Positions 15,327-24,395 of a DNA stretch of 61,234 nt are shown piece by piece (position 1 is the first letter of the stretch; every line of letters starts with the position of its first letter). The notes below the pieces were generated by a model that searched no databases, had not been told where the DNA came from, and saw nothing but the letters and a program-made list of their open reading frames with translations. Location: contig JAHEER010000016.1 in NCBI GenBank assembly GCA_024640625.1, positions 1 through 61,234 of the forward strand, written 5' to 3'. Made by a program: the position numbers and the translations under genes. The DNA is from Desulfobulbaceae bacterium (GTDB lineage Bacteria; Desulfobacterota; Desulfobulbia; Desulfobulbales; Desulfocapsaceae).

Positions 15327-16832
15327 TTATCCTTCCATTTCCAGCGGCACGTAAAATTTGTTGTTTTCCCTCTGGACCAGCAGAAGGAGTTTGTCCTTGT
15401 CTTGGGCATCGCCGAGCTGCTTTTTAACAGCGCTTACCGAGTCCACCACTTGGCGATTCACTTCGATTATCACGTCGCCCTTGCGCAGGCCGGCTTCTGA
15501 GGCGGCACTGCCAGGCTCGACGCCGACGATTGCCACACCTTCCTGCACGTCGAGGCGAAGCTGCTTGGCAACGTTCTCATCGAGGTCATGCAGCTGCAGA
15601 CCCCATTTGCCTTTGGAGGCGCTGTCTGGTTTACCGTGGAACGAGTCATCGGCCGCGAGTTCCCCGACGCTTAGCAGCAGCTGTTTTTCCTTGCCGTCGC
15701 GGAGGACCGTCAATTCCACTTCTTCTCCGACAGGAGTTGCTGCCACTTTGGCGGGCAGATCATGGCTGTCTTTGATCTCCTGGCCGTTGTAATTGATGAT
15801 GATGTCACCCCGTTCGATTCCTGCTTTCTGGGCAGGGCTGTCAGCTATTACATCGGCAACAAGAGCGCCGTTCTGTTCCGCAACTTCCAGTGCCTTGGCA
15901 AGTTCGGGGGTAATCGTCTGGATATTGACTCCCAGGTAGCCACGGGTGACTTCCCCGTGTTCCACCAACTGAGGAATGAGCGGTTTGGCGGTATTGACCG
16001 GAATTGCAAAACCGATTCCCTGGCCCTGGGGAATGATGGCGGTGTTGATGCCAACTACCTCGCCCTTCATATTGAACAGTGGGCCGCCTGAGTTACCAGG
16101 ATTTATTGAAGCATCGGTCTGGATGAAATCATCGTAGGGACCGGCACCGATAACCCGTCCTTTGGCACTGACAATTCCCGAGGTAACCGTGTGGTTGAGG
16201 CCAAACGGGTTGCCGATGGCAACTACCCAGTCGCCCACCTTGAGGTTTTCGGAATTGCCCAGGGAGGCCTTGGGGAGATCTTTCGGGGCCTTGATCTGCA
16301 AAACTGCGAGATCGGTTTTCGGGTCCAGCCCGACGACCTCCGCCGGGTATTCTTGTTGGTTTGAGAGGGTGACTGAAACCTCTGTTGCTCCTTCTACCAC
16401 GTGATTGTTGGAGAGGATATAGCCATCTTCACTGATAATGACACCCGAACCGGCGCCCTGGGAAGGATGGGATCTCGGTGTCTGGGGCAGCTGCTCGAAG
16501 AAGCGTTCGAAAAAGTTGCCGAACTGGTCTCCGAACGGGGTGCCATGCATCTCTGGTCCCTGAAATCCGGTCTGCATCACCTTGGTCACTTTTACATTGA
16601 CCACGGTCGGACTGAGTTGTTCCGCCAGCTCCGCAAAAGATAAGGGTATGGAGGGCGATTCGATAACCTGGTTGTGCTCAGGGGCCACCGTGTCGCCAGC
16701 CCTGAGGGTAGTGGTGCCATTGATCGCCGTGGCCACGAGGGCCCCTGCCACAAAAAAGGGTATTCCGGCGAGTAACAGCTTTCTGGGCCTTACATTTTTA
16801 ATCGATAGTTTTGCTTTCTCTTGGGTATCCAT
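15327..16832 (-). CDS. HtrA/DegP-type periplasmic serine protease
   Basis: This 501-residue protein has an N-terminal signal or anchor (LLLAGIPFFVAGALVATAI) and a trypsin-like domain with the triad His144 (SNNHVVEG), Asp174 (DPKTDLAVLQI) and Ser248 (NPGNSGGPL). Two PDZ domains follow (about residues 280-370 and 400-495, each with a GLRKGDVI- or GIERGDII-type groove). The order and length match DegP/DegQ/MucD. It degrades or refolds misfolded envelope proteins. The region between the anchor and protease is rich in Phe and Gln (FFERFFEQLPQ), as in the LA loop. Its own promoter should lie in the gap before the two-component genes. Confidence 0.93.
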   Translation of the reverse strand: MDTQEKAKLSIKNVRPRKLLLAGIPFFVAGALVATAINGTTTLRAGDTVAPEHNQVIESPSIPLSFAELAEQLSPTVVNVKVTKVMQTGFQGPEMHGTPFGDQFGNFFERFFEQLPQTPRSHPSQGAGSGVIISEDGYILSNNHVVEGATEVSVTLSNQQEYPAEVVGLDPKTDLAVLQIKAPKDLPKASLGNSENLKVGDWVVAIGNPFGLNHTVTSGIVSAKGRVIGAGPYDDFIQTDASINPGNSGGPLFNMKGEVVGINTAIIPQGQGIGFAIPVNTAKPLIPQLVEHGEVTRGYLGVNIQTITPELAKALEVAEQNGALVADVIADSPAQKAGIERGDIIINYNGQEIKDSHDLPAKVAATPVGEEVELTVLRDGKEKQLLLSVGELAADDSFHGKPDSASKGKWGLQLHDLDENVAKQLRLDVQEGVAIVGVEPGSAASEAGLRKGDVIIEVNRQVVDSVSAVKKQLGDAQDKDKLLLLVQRENNKFYVPLEMEG

Positions 16833-16880
16833 AATTCACCTCCTGTTAAAATTGATCGTCTGCAGTGTTCTGAGAAATTT

Positions 16881-17009
16881 TATACATTGCGACCTGCGTT
16901 CAAGACGCTCTGCCAGGCAAGGCATGAGCGAGAAGTCGGCGGAGCAGCCTCGCAGCGCAGCGAATAACACAGCCTGCGGGGCTGGGCTGGACGCAGGTCA
17001 CGATGTATG
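16881..17009. repeat. MITE-like intergenic element with ~21-bp terminal inverted repeats
   Basis: The ends of this 129-bp stretch are inverted copies. The left end (16881-16901) and the reverse complement of the right end (16989-17009) agree at 17 of 21 positions, including the uninterrupted 9-mer GACCTGCGT. The interior is GC-rich and has no coding frame of interest. This architecture suits a non-autonomous transposon (MITE) or a REP-like hairpin. Neighbouring bases 16833-16880 and 17010-17239 hold the htrA upstream region and nothing else I can support. Confidence 0.5.
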
Positions 17010-17239
17010 GATTCTCATGGGTAGACAGTAGGACACCAACATTAAAGGGGGATTAATCGAACATGATATGTGTGCAATGTTGGAAAATAATAGTGGATCG
17101 GTAGAGTCGATCAGCACAGCCAATGGTGAGATGCGACGGTTCAGGCAGGCGTTATCGGCAGCGATATTGGTGGCAGATTTAAGGGATTTGGGGTGGTGAT
17201 TCACCGTCATCATTTGATCGTGGGGCAGTGACCATGGGT

Positions 17240-18667
17240 TCAGGATTCGAATTCGCTGGATTTCAGGCTCGGGATAGAGACCGAGAAGGTCGAGCCCACC
17301 CCGGGTACGCTTTCGACCCTGATCTCTCCATGGTGGGCGAGGGCGATCGAACGGGCGATGCTGAGGCCCAGACCGGAGCCTTTGCTGTGTTGCTGGCGCG
17401 CCTGGGGTGCTCGATGAAATCTGTCGAATATCTTGTCAGCTTCTTCAGCACCGAAACCGGGACCTGAATCTTGCACGCGAATCACCGCTTCCTCAGCAAT
17501 TTTCTCCACGGATACGCTGACCTGACCGCCGGCAGGAGTGTATTTGATCCCATTGTCTATGAGGTTCATCAGCATCCTCTGCAGTTGCAGTTCATCGCCA
17601 TCCACGACCACTGAATCCAGAAGCGCATGATGTAGGTCTATCCCATGCTGCCGGGCGAGGGGCTGCAGTTGATCGCAGAGCTGGTGGGACAGCTGTGCCA
17701 TATCTACAGGCTGGAGATCGAGTCTGAGAGCGCCGACATCGGCGCGGGCGAGCAGCAGCAACCCTTCAACGAGCTTGTTGATCCGGTCAATCTCTTCGAG
17801 ACAGGAGTTGAGCACTTGTTCATATTCAGACGGGCTGCGCTGCTTGAGCAGGGCCACTTCGATTTCTCCTTTGAGAATGGTCAGCGGGGTCTGCAGTTCG
17901 TGTGAGGCATCGGCGCTGAAGCGGCGCATTTCCTGGACGGAGCCGTCGATTCGATCGAGCATGTCATTGATTGTCCGGGCCAACCGATCCAGTTCATCGT
18001 CGCTGCCGCTTACCCCCAGGCGCTGGCTCAGGTGCTCGGCACTGATCCTGTTGGCGGTGCGGGTCATGGAGTCGATGGGGCGCAGGAACCGGCCCGCCAG
18101 GAGCCAGCCTCCCCCTCCCGAAAACAGCAGGGTGATGGGCAGCAGGCCGGCCATGATCAGCAGAAAGCGTTTCTTGGTCTCCTGCATGTTCTCAAGCGAC
18201 ATCCCCACTCGCACCACATTGACCACGCGCCCGTTGTCGACAACGGGTGTGGTAAGCACCCGCAATGCCGGGCTGTTTTCTCCTTCGATGGTCTCGAACA
18301 CCTGCTTTCCCCTAGCTGCCGCTTCAAGAGCTGACTCACTCAGCGGCACTTCGAGCAGGGACTTGTCCCTGCTCTCTCCCCGTTGGCGCTGACCCGAGAG
18401 GTTGAAAAAATCGATGTGACGTTCGAGTGGGGAGAACCCGAAGAACTGTCGGAAAATGTCGTCAATCTCAGCCGGAAGTATGCTATCGGTTCTGCGCTCT
18501 ACGGTGGTTTTCAGAACGTCGGCAATGCCCCTGAGTGCGTAGTCGATGTCTCGATTGAGACTGTAGCTCAGCAGGCCATAGCTGAGGCCGCCGAGCAGCA
18601 GGCAGGTCAGGGTAAGCAACCCCGTGTACCAGAAGGTCAGTTTCAAACGTATGGAGCGTACCAGCAT
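17240..18667 (-). CDS. sensor histidine kinase, heavy-metal-sensor (CusS) type
   Basis: The 475-residue kinase has two membrane segments (about residues 10-32 and 168-191) around a 135-residue periplasmic sensor, then HAMP (192-245). The dimerisation domain has phospho-acceptor His256 in FSADASHELQTPLTIL. The ATPase domain has N box Asn372 (LIDNGIKYTPAGG), G1 DSGPGFG (400-406) and G2 GSGLGLS. The architecture is that of CusS-type sensors, which often respond to copper or silver. No metal-efflux gene is adjacent, so the signal is unknown. It starts 3 bp after the response-regulator stop and is co-transcribed with it. Confidence 0.92.
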   Translation of the reverse strand: MLVRSIRLKLTFWYTGLLTLTCLLLGGLSYGLLSYSLNRDIDYALRGIADVLKTTVERRTDSILPAEIDDIFRQFFGFSPLERHIDFFNLSGQRQRGESRDKSLLEVPLSESALEAAARGKQVFETIEGENSPALRVLTTPVVDNGRVVNVVRVGMSLENMQETKKRFLLIMAGLLPITLLFSGGGGWLLAGRFLRPIDSMTRTANRISAEHLSQRLGVSGSDDELDRLARTINDMLDRIDGSVQEMRRFSADASHELQTPLTILKGEIEVALLKQRSPSEYEQVLNSCLEEIDRINKLVEGLLLLARADVGALRLDLQPVDMAQLSHQLCDQLQPLARQHGIDLHHALLDSVVVDGDELQLQRMLMNLIDNGIKYTPAGGQVSVSVEKIAEEAVIRVQDSGPGFGAEEADKIFDRFHRAPQARQQHSKGSGLGLSIARSIALAHHGEIRVESVPGVGSTFSVSIPSLKSSEFES

Positions 18668-18670
18668 GGA

Positions 18671-19342
18671 TTACTCCTCCCTCATGACATATCCGGTTCC
18701 CCGGATAGTATGTAGAAGCTTTGGATGATAGGGAGCATCGATTTTTTTTCTCAGATAGGCGATATAGACATCCACCACATTGGTCTCGGCCTCATAATCG
18801 TAATCCCAGGCATGATTTATGATCATTGACCGGGTCAGAACCCGTCCAACATTGCGCAAGAAATACTCGAGGATGGCAAACTCCTTCGAGGTGAGCTCGA
18901 TGCGGTTGCCGCCCCTGAACACCTGCCGCGAGGCAGGATCGAGAGAGAGATCGGCCAGGCTGAGGACCGGCGATTTGCTCTCTGAGTGGCGGCGCAGCAG
19001 AGCCCGGACCCTGGCCAGGAGTTCCTCGAAGGAAAACGGTTTGGAGAGATAGTCGTCGGCCCCGGTATCGAGACCGATAACCTTGTCTTCTATGGTAGCC
19101 CTGACGGTCAGCAGCAGTACCGGGGTGACCGCTTTTTTCCCCCGGATCTGACTCAGGACGGTGAGCCCATCGATTTCTGGGAGATTGATGTCGAGAATCA
19201 GCAGATCATGAATCTGGTCAAGAGCCATGGCCAGGCCGGTTTTACCATCAGAGGCTAAATCCACGGCATAGCCGTGCTCTTCGAGCCCTTTCTTGATAAA
19301 ACTTGCTACTTTTTTCTCATCTTCTACGAGCAATACTCGCAT
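18671..19342 (-). CDS. OmpR/PhoB-family response regulator
   Basis: The 223-residue regulator has a receiver domain with phospho-acceptor Asp51 (LLILDINLPEIDG), the acidic pair Glu7-Asp8 and the conserved Lys in DYLSKPFSFEE. A C-terminal winged helix follows (LTSKEFAILEYFLRNVGRVL; NVVDVYIAYLRKKID; IRGTGYVMREE), as in CusR. I chose ATG 19342 because it begins MRVLLVEDE directly; 19357 adds five residues. It leads a two-gene operon with the kinase. The adjacent htrA gene is a plausible target given that envelope-stress systems often control such proteases, but this is inference. Confidence 0.92.
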   Translation of the reverse strand: MRVLLVEDEKKVASFIKKGLEEHGYAVDLASDGKTGLAMALDQIHDLLILDINLPEIDGLTVLSQIRGKKAVTPVLLLTVRATIEDKVIGLDTGADDYLSKPFSFEELLARVRALLRRHSESKSPVLSLADLSLDPASRQVFRGGNRIELTSKEFAILEYFLRNVGRVLTRSMIINHAWDYDYEAETNVVDVYIAYLRKKIDAPYHPKLLHTIRGTGYVMREE

Positions 19343-19775
19343 CGTCGCCACCACCAATTGGTATGAGTGATCACCCAGTCTAACGCACGTTCCTCAAGAA
19401 GAAAATAGAAGGGGTTGTGGCGAAGACGTATGAAATAGTCCGCCGGGATTCTTATAAGGCCCCGTTCACCCTTTACCGCCATCTGGCCGAGAAAGGCATT
19501 TTAAACTGCGGTGCACGCGTTGCTGCTCGGCTCTTAAATGACGGTGCTTAGTAAAAACCGATGGTGCAGATTGGGCAATCACTGTTACATCTCAGTGCCG
19601 CGTTTAGCCCATATAACTATATGATCGTAGACGATCTAATCAAGTATTTTTAGGTGGTTAACTGGCAGTGACAGATAACTCATTGAGCTGTCGAGAGTGT
19701 CTTGTTGCCCATCCGACATCTCTGCCGAAGATGGTGCAGTGAGGCGGGATTCTGGGCCCGCTGCAGGTCAGGCGA
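19343..19775. other. 433-bp gene-free stretch
   Basis: This stretch lies between the response-regulator start and the stop of the Ser/Thr kinase gene. It must hold the promoter of the two-component operon, but I see no clean -35/-10 pair, no strong hairpin and no supported gene. Confidence 0.5.
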
Positions 19776-21125
19776 TCAGTTGCTCACCGCGCACACCGAG
19801 GCGGTGCCGTCCAGATCCTGGCGTCCGAGGTAGCTCTCGACGATGTCTGCCATCCAGGCTTGTTTCTTGTTGCAATGATCAGCGGACCAGAGCCAGTGAA
19901 TCGAAGGGGCAAAGCTCGGATCAAGACAGATGTCACGCTCCACTGTGGGGGGCCGTAAGATTGACAAAAGCTCCTCGGTGGTGGGGAGCCGCCAGGTCGA
20001 TATTTCTTGAAATTTCTGCTCGTTGAGATAGTCAACGTAGGTGTGGGCCTGATGCCAGTCCAGGGTGTAGCCCGAGCCCTGCCGTTGCCAGTGCAGACCG
20101 GTATGTGGATCATAGAGTCTCAAAGGGCTGACGATCTGGAGCTGGTGGTCATGAAAGTGCTGCGGGCGAAAGAGGCTGTCGAGCTGCAGCTCCTGCCTGA
20201 TGTCTTTGTACATTAGTCTGACAGGTTTCGATCTGGGGCTCACCTCCGAGCGTTTCGGGTCCTGCTCCGTGGGACGATACCAGCGGCAGGTTGCCGCTGA
20301 ATCGGTCTGCCATTCATCGAAGACGTCTTCCAACTGCAAGCGCATCTCCTGGGCGCTGGCAAATCTATCAGCCGGTGTCGGAGCGAGTGCTGTGGCTAAA
20401 AACTGGTCCCAGGCAGCGCTTAAATCCGGGTTAAAGCGACTGGGCGGCTTGATCTTTCCCTTTTTTAGTTCAACCAGCTTGCCGGTGAGCATCCGGTACA
20501 TCAGAACGCCTGCGCTGAACAGGTCGGCGCGGCCATCGGCTTTCTCCGGGGCGGCCATCTGTTCGGGGGCGGCGTAATAGGGTGAGCCCACCTGCATACC
20601 AGGAATGGCCAACGATTCCTCGCCACGGACGCGGGACAGGCCAAAATCAATGATCTTTACCCGGTCATCATTGGTGATCATCATGTTGTAGGGCTTGATG
20701 TCGCGGTGAACCACCCCGGCAAAATGGAGCCGCTCCAGCCCTTTGAGCAGCTGGCATAAATACATGTAGGAGCGCGGAATACTGATGACCCGGGTATCCT
20801 CTTCGACTTTATAGGCCTCGCCGATGAAATCGCCGATGGAATGTGAAAAATATTCCAGAACCATGAATGGGGTGTCATCATCGAGGTCTGCATCGATCAC
20901 CTTGGCGACATGATCATGGGTTATGGCGCCCATGGTTCTGGCCTCTTCGATAAACAGCTCCTTGAGCTTCTGCCAGCCGACCAGATCCTCGAAAATCTCA
21001 TCGCGCGGCTTCAACACTTTGAGGGCAACGATGCGCTCGGTGATCGGGGACCGGGCCTTGTAGACCGTGCTCATTCCCCCACGGCCGAGGCGGCCGCAAA
21101 TCTCGTACCGGCCTATGTGGTTCAT
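19776..21125 (-). CDS. Hanks-type Ser/Thr protein kinase with C-terminal DUF1566-like domain
   Basis: Residues 1-270 of this 449-residue protein are a eukaryotic-like kinase: Gly loop LGRGGMSTVYKA, Lys36 in IVALKVLKP, His140-Arg-Asp142 with VHRDIKPYNMMI, Asp160 of IIDFGLSRV, and an APE-like AAPEQM. All catalytic residues are present. After a linker, residues 340-445 (THTGLHWQRQGSGYTLDWHQ and WRLPTTEELLSIL) resemble DUF1566/Lcl, a domain often found in secreted or periplasmic proteins. No membrane segment is visible, so here it is probably cytoplasmic. It likely phosphorylates regulatory partners; targets are unknown. A phosphoesterase gene lies 75 bp upstream on the same strand. Confidence 0.9.
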   Translation of the reverse strand: MNHIGRYEICGRLGRGGMSTVYKARSPITERIVALKVLKPRDEIFEDLVGWQKLKELFIEEARTMGAITHDHVAKVIDADLDDDTPFMVLEYFSHSIGDFIGEAYKVEEDTRVISIPRSYMYLCQLLKGLERLHFAGVVHRDIKPYNMMITNDDRVKIIDFGLSRVRGEESLAIPGMQVGSPYYAAPEQMAAPEKADGRADLFSAGVLMYRMLTGKLVELKKGKIKPPSRFNPDLSAAWDQFLATALAPTPADRFASAQEMRLQLEDVFDEWQTDSAATCRWYRPTEQDPKRSEVSPRSKPVRLMYKDIRQELQLDSLFRPQHFHDHQLQIVSPLRLYDPHTGLHWQRQGSGYTLDWHQAHTYVDYLNEQKFQEISTWRLPTTEELLSILRPPTVERDICLDPSFAPSIHWLWSADHCNKKQAWMADIVESYLGRQDLDGTASVCAVSN

Positions 21126-21200
21126 TGCTGTCTCATTGCTGCTACCGGGTGGTGAACCGCCGTTTGCACAACTCTTCCCAGCCTGCGGCTGTTTTGAGCT

Positions 21201-21938
21201 CTACTTGAAAGAAGGACAAATGCAGATGGCATAGGCTTTGGGGAATCCCCTGGCTACTATTTTCTCAGCCGTCAGATGGGCCGGGTAGGAAACACCCCGT
21301 ACCTGGAGCGTCCCATCCCTGTTGTCCCAGAGTACGTATTTCGCTTTACCGTTGCCGTCCCGTGGATGACCGACGCTGCCGACATTTATAAAATAGGTCA
21401 TGTCTTCAATAAGTTCCAGGCTTCCCTCGGCGAGTTTGGTACGGGCGATATCGCCCCTGGAGATGGTGATCAATCGCAGCTCATGGGTGTGTCCGACAAA
21501 GAATCGCTTCTCAGGCAGGGTCTCCACTAGGTCGGTGATGTCGGCATCTCCCAGCATATAGAGATATTTGAGAATCGAATCAGGAGGACAGCCATGAACG
21601 AAGCAGGCGTTTTCGAAACGTATTGACCGAGGCAGGGACGCGCAAAAGTCCAGGCTCCTGTCCGAAAGCAGTGATTTGGTGGCAAGGTTGTTCTCTCTGG
21701 CTAGAAAATTCAGCCAGCCCAGTGCTTTCTCAGAACTCAGGGCCGCTTCATGATTGCCAAGCACACAGCGTATCTCCAGCTCAGCTACTCTGTTGACCAC
21801 CGCTTCCGGGTCCGGTCCGTAGCCTATCAGGTCACCGAGACAGAGGATTCGGTCTGGCTGGAGCTTCTCCAGGTCCGACAGCACCGCCTCCAGGGCCTCA
21901 AGGTTACCGTGGATATCAGAAAGAATCGCTGTTTTCAT
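21201..21938 (-). CDS. calcineurin-like metallophosphoesterase
   Basis: The 245-residue protein has the metallophosphoesterase metal ligands in order: LSDIHGNLEAL (D-x-H), CLGDLIGYGPDP (GD), LGNHEAAL (GNHE), FVHGCP and VGHTH. These bind two metals for hydrolysis of phosphoesters such as cyclic nucleotides, diadenosine polyphosphates or phosphoproteins. The short single-domain form resembles YfcE/MJ0936 proteins. It probably shares a transcript with the Ser/Thr kinase, which makes signal reversal possible but unproven. The C-terminal ICICPSFK contains two Cys of unknown meaning. Confidence 0.88.
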   Translation of the reverse strand: MKTAILSDIHGNLEALEAVLSDLEKLQPDRILCLGDLIGYGPDPEAVVNRVAELEIRCVLGNHEAALSSEKALGWLNFLARENNLATKSLLSDRSLDFCASLPRSIRFENACFVHGCPPDSILKYLYMLGDADITDLVETLPEKRFFVGHTHELRLITISRGDIARTKLAEGSLELIEDMTYFINVGSVGHPRDGNGKAKYVLWDNRDGTLQVRGVSYPAHLTAEKIVARGFPKAYAICICPSFK

Positions 21939-22143
21939 GGCCAGTATGAAAGAGGTTTAACCCCGGAAGCACCTGGAGGGATCCAGGGTTTGCCTGGGTG
22001 AACGGCAACGCGTCTTCCTCTACGGACAGGATTATATGTAATCCGATATTATGCAATATATAAAAGGGATAGAGCAGAATTAAGCGGGCCCCGGAAGGCT
22101 CCCGAGGCCTGCCCGTATCCCCCATTTTCTGTTACGGGGGGCT

Positions 22144-22535
22144 GATGATCCGGGGACCACCCATCAACTCCTTATTGAGAAGTTTGGCAGCGCCTTCCGG
22201 GCACTCATGTTCACCGACCTGAAGGATTCCACGCTGATGACCTCAAAATATGGCGACGCCAAGGCACTGCATCTGCTCAATATTCACAATGCGATTTCCC
22301 GCAATGCACTGAGGTTGTGGAGGGGAAATGAGGTGAAACACACGGGTGACGGCATCATGTCTTCATTCGTTGCAGCTGACGATGCGGTTGCCTGTGCGAT
22401 TGAGATACAACAGAACTAACACCACCAGCCCTGACCAAGACTTGTATGTATGAATCGGCATCAGTGCTGGAGAGCCCATCGAGGATCACGGCGATCTTTT
22501 CGGCAGTGCCCAGATGCACAGCATACCACTAAGCC
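22144..22535 (+). pseudogene. decayed class III adenylate/guanylate cyclase catalytic domain
   Basis: From 22207 the frame reads MFTDLKDSTLMTSKYGD then VKHTGDGIMSSF, the metal-binding and core strands of class III nucleotidyl cyclases. In-frame sequence with the same flavour runs back to about 22144 without a good start codon. The frame stops at 22419. The next domain segment (IGISAGEPIEDHGDLFGSAQ, from 22454) is in another frame and is preceded by TGA where family members usually have Arg. So there is at least one frameshift, one nonsense change and loss of both ends. It lies downstream of and opposite to the phosphoesterase. Confidence 0.75.
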
Positions 22536-22586
22536 TGAACTGGCAGCTCAGTCCCTTATTCTTATAAGGTTCTCGCCTGCCGGATG

Positions 22587-23405
22587 CTATTTTCGCGCAG
22601 TAAAGTTGAGCACTGCCGCCGGTTCCAGGACTCTGAACGTAAAGGACTCGGTAAAATAGAGTTTGACCTTGGTCGCGGTGTGGCTTTCATAACCGATTGC
22701 CAGATCCTGGCCCAGGATTAGTTCCAGGTCGCCGCCGCGCTGACTGATCATGTAGGCTTCGTTCTCGTAGGCTCCGCTGAGATATGGACTCAGCAGCACC
22801 GGGCCGCCCAGTAGTGTCTCAGCCTGCATTTTTATGGGGTATCCCTGCACATGAGCGGACATCCGGCTCCACAGTTTCGGGCCGACGATGAAGCTGTAGG
22901 GCCCCTCTATTGATCGTCCGGTGAACGCGGTCACCCCATCGGCAATTCCTTCCAGCAGTTCTTCAGGTTTTGAGCCGATACTGAGACACTCGTCACCGAC
23001 GCAGATCTTCAGTCCGGAAATGTTTGCCTCGGGCAGGCCGTGATAGATCACCTGTTCCTCGAAAAGCGCAGTCTCCCGGGCGGCTGTTTCAAGTCCGGCA
23101 AGATCGACATCTTTTGCCCCTCGCACCACGTTATCCATTTCGTGGATGTCGAGTTCAAACGGCACCCTTACCTCGACGATGTGATGCACTTTGCGGATAC
23201 CGTACTTCAAGCCGCCTTTCGGCTGCTTCTTAGGGTAATTCAGCCGGCCTTCCGGTACGCCGGGAAAATCGGTTCCCATGGGGCCGCTCACATCGAGCAC
23301 TTTTCGACCCGACAGCATGGCTTTGAGACTGCGGGTGGCCTGCTCATCAATTTCTGCCCAGGCTTCCAACGGAATTGGCGCTAATTCGCGTTTTAAGATA
23401 TCCAT
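22587..23405 (-). CDS. encapsulin shell protein (family 1)
   Basis: The 272-residue protein matches family 1 encapsulins (linocin M18, HK97 capsid fold). It begins MDILKRELAPIPLEAWAEID, has DVSGPMGTDFPGVPEGRL, GGLKYGIRKVHHIVEVRVPF and EGPYSFIVGPKLWSRM, and ends with the E-loop and C-terminal strands (YLYFTES-type: KVKLYFTESFTFRVLEP). These proteins assemble into a hollow icosahedral shell that loads enzymes bearing a C-terminal peptide. The cargo gene lies 44 bp upstream. Length and motifs are complete. The compartment is expected in the cytoplasm. Confidence 0.95.
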   Translation of the reverse strand: MDILKRELAPIPLEAWAEIDEQATRSLKAMLSGRKVLDVSGPMGTDFPGVPEGRLNYPKKQPKGGLKYGIRKVHHIVEVRVPFELDIHEMDNVVRGAKDVDLAGLETAARETALFEEQVIYHGLPEANISGLKICVGDECLSIGSKPEELLEGIADGVTAFTGRSIEGPYSFIVGPKLWSRMSAHVQGYPIKMQAETLLGGPVLLSPYLSGAYENEAYMISQRGGDLELILGQDLAIGYESHTATKVKLYFTESFTFRVLEPAAVLNFTARK

Positions 23406-23449
23406 GATTGTGTCCTTCTATGCTAGTGTTATTGGTGGTTTCCCAGCAC

Positions 23450-24001
23450 TTATTTTAAGCCGCCGATCCCCAGTCCAAGGGCGGTGTCAGAGACACGCGG
23501 CCTGGTTTGAGGTTGAGCGGCTTCGGCATTGGCGTACAGCCCGGGAAATTTGGCCGCCAGGGCTTTAGGGAGCTCCGGCAGCGATACACCGAGCAATTGA
23601 TCTTTAGCCTTCTCAAACAGGCCCCCCAGGGTATCAAGATCTGCAGCGTCAAAAAGCTGTGAGGCCAGTGGAAAAATCTCTTCCTCCTCTTCATCCAGAT
23701 GGTGCACCGTATACTCTCCCAACCCTTCAATTTTGATGGGAAAGTTACGGTGATCCCGGGGAAAGCCCTCTGCATCCTTAATAATCATCTCGATGATGTG
23801 ATGCTCGTTCACCGCCTCGAGGGCGTCATGCTCGGCCTCATCAAATTCCTGGAGCAAATCATAGAAATATTTCTCCTCCATGGTGTGATGCACTACCAGG
23901 TGCTGAATGAAGGTATCGAATTTACTCGGGTTTGTCTCCGCCTGTCGATACAGCTGTCTCAGGGTGGCGTGATGGGCGACAAGGGCCTCAACTACATTCA
24001 T
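23450..24001 (-). CDS. hemerythrin-domain encapsulin cargo protein
   Basis: The 183-residue protein has a four-helix hemerythrin-like domain (residues 1-125) with the diiron ligand pattern in LVAHHATLRQL, VVHHTMEEKYF, AVNEHHIIEMI and VHHLDEEEEEIFP. After a linker rich in Ala and Pro it ends SDTALGLGIGGLK. The last nine residues fit the encapsulin cargo-loading consensus (LTIGSLR-like). It is directly followed by the shell gene, so it should be packaged inside. Encapsulated hemerythrins are linked to protection from oxidative or nitrosative stress, which would suit an anaerobe. A GGAGG site precedes the ATG at 24001. Confidence 0.93.
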   Translation of the reverse strand: MNVVEALVAHHATLRQLYRQAETNPSKFDTFIQHLVVHHTMEEKYFYDLLQEFDEAEHDALEAVNEHHIIEMIIKDAEGFPRDHRNFPIKIEGLGEYTVHHLDEEEEEIFPLASQLFDAADLDTLGGLFEKAKDQLLGVSLPELPKALAAKFPGLYANAEAAQPQTRPRVSDTALGLGIGGLK

Positions 24002-24395
24002 AGTGCCTCCATGTTCCGTTGAAGATTTCCAGTTCGCAGCGACACGAGCGACACAAGGAGTCTCGTCACTGCAACGAACTTTGTGGCATTAATTGGCAAC
24101 GGGGGTCTGCCCGTCCGAGGGGCAGACAATCGCTTCTTGCAATGATGATGTATGGATGAATCCACAAACTGAATATACCCCAAAGTTGATTACTTGGACA
24201 GAATTCTATGAGCAGAGGAGCGCGGCCTTTTCCTTTTTCGGCTAACAGATCCCCAGCCGATCGGCACGACTCATCCGCAGGTAAATCAATTTTGTTGAAA
24301 ATGGCACATTATTGCCGACATCTCGGCCAAGAATTATTATATTTTTGTCAGAAATAGCTGATGCTGTTTTCATCATTGCTGAGAGTGGGGTTGTC
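24002..24395. other. encapsulin operon upstream region with a hairpin
   Basis: No gene is supported here. GTCTGCCC (24105-24112) and GGGCAGAC (24120-24127) form a perfect 8-bp stem with a 7-base loop, in what would be the leader of the hemerythrin-encapsulin transcript. It could be an attenuator or a relic terminator. I see no convincing -35/-10 pair. Confidence 0.4.

Noticed and set aside
16582..17031. 149-codon plus-strand frame across the htrA 5' end and the repeat element
   Set aside because: It is antisense to the htrA signal region and runs through the MITE-like repeat; no domain is visible.
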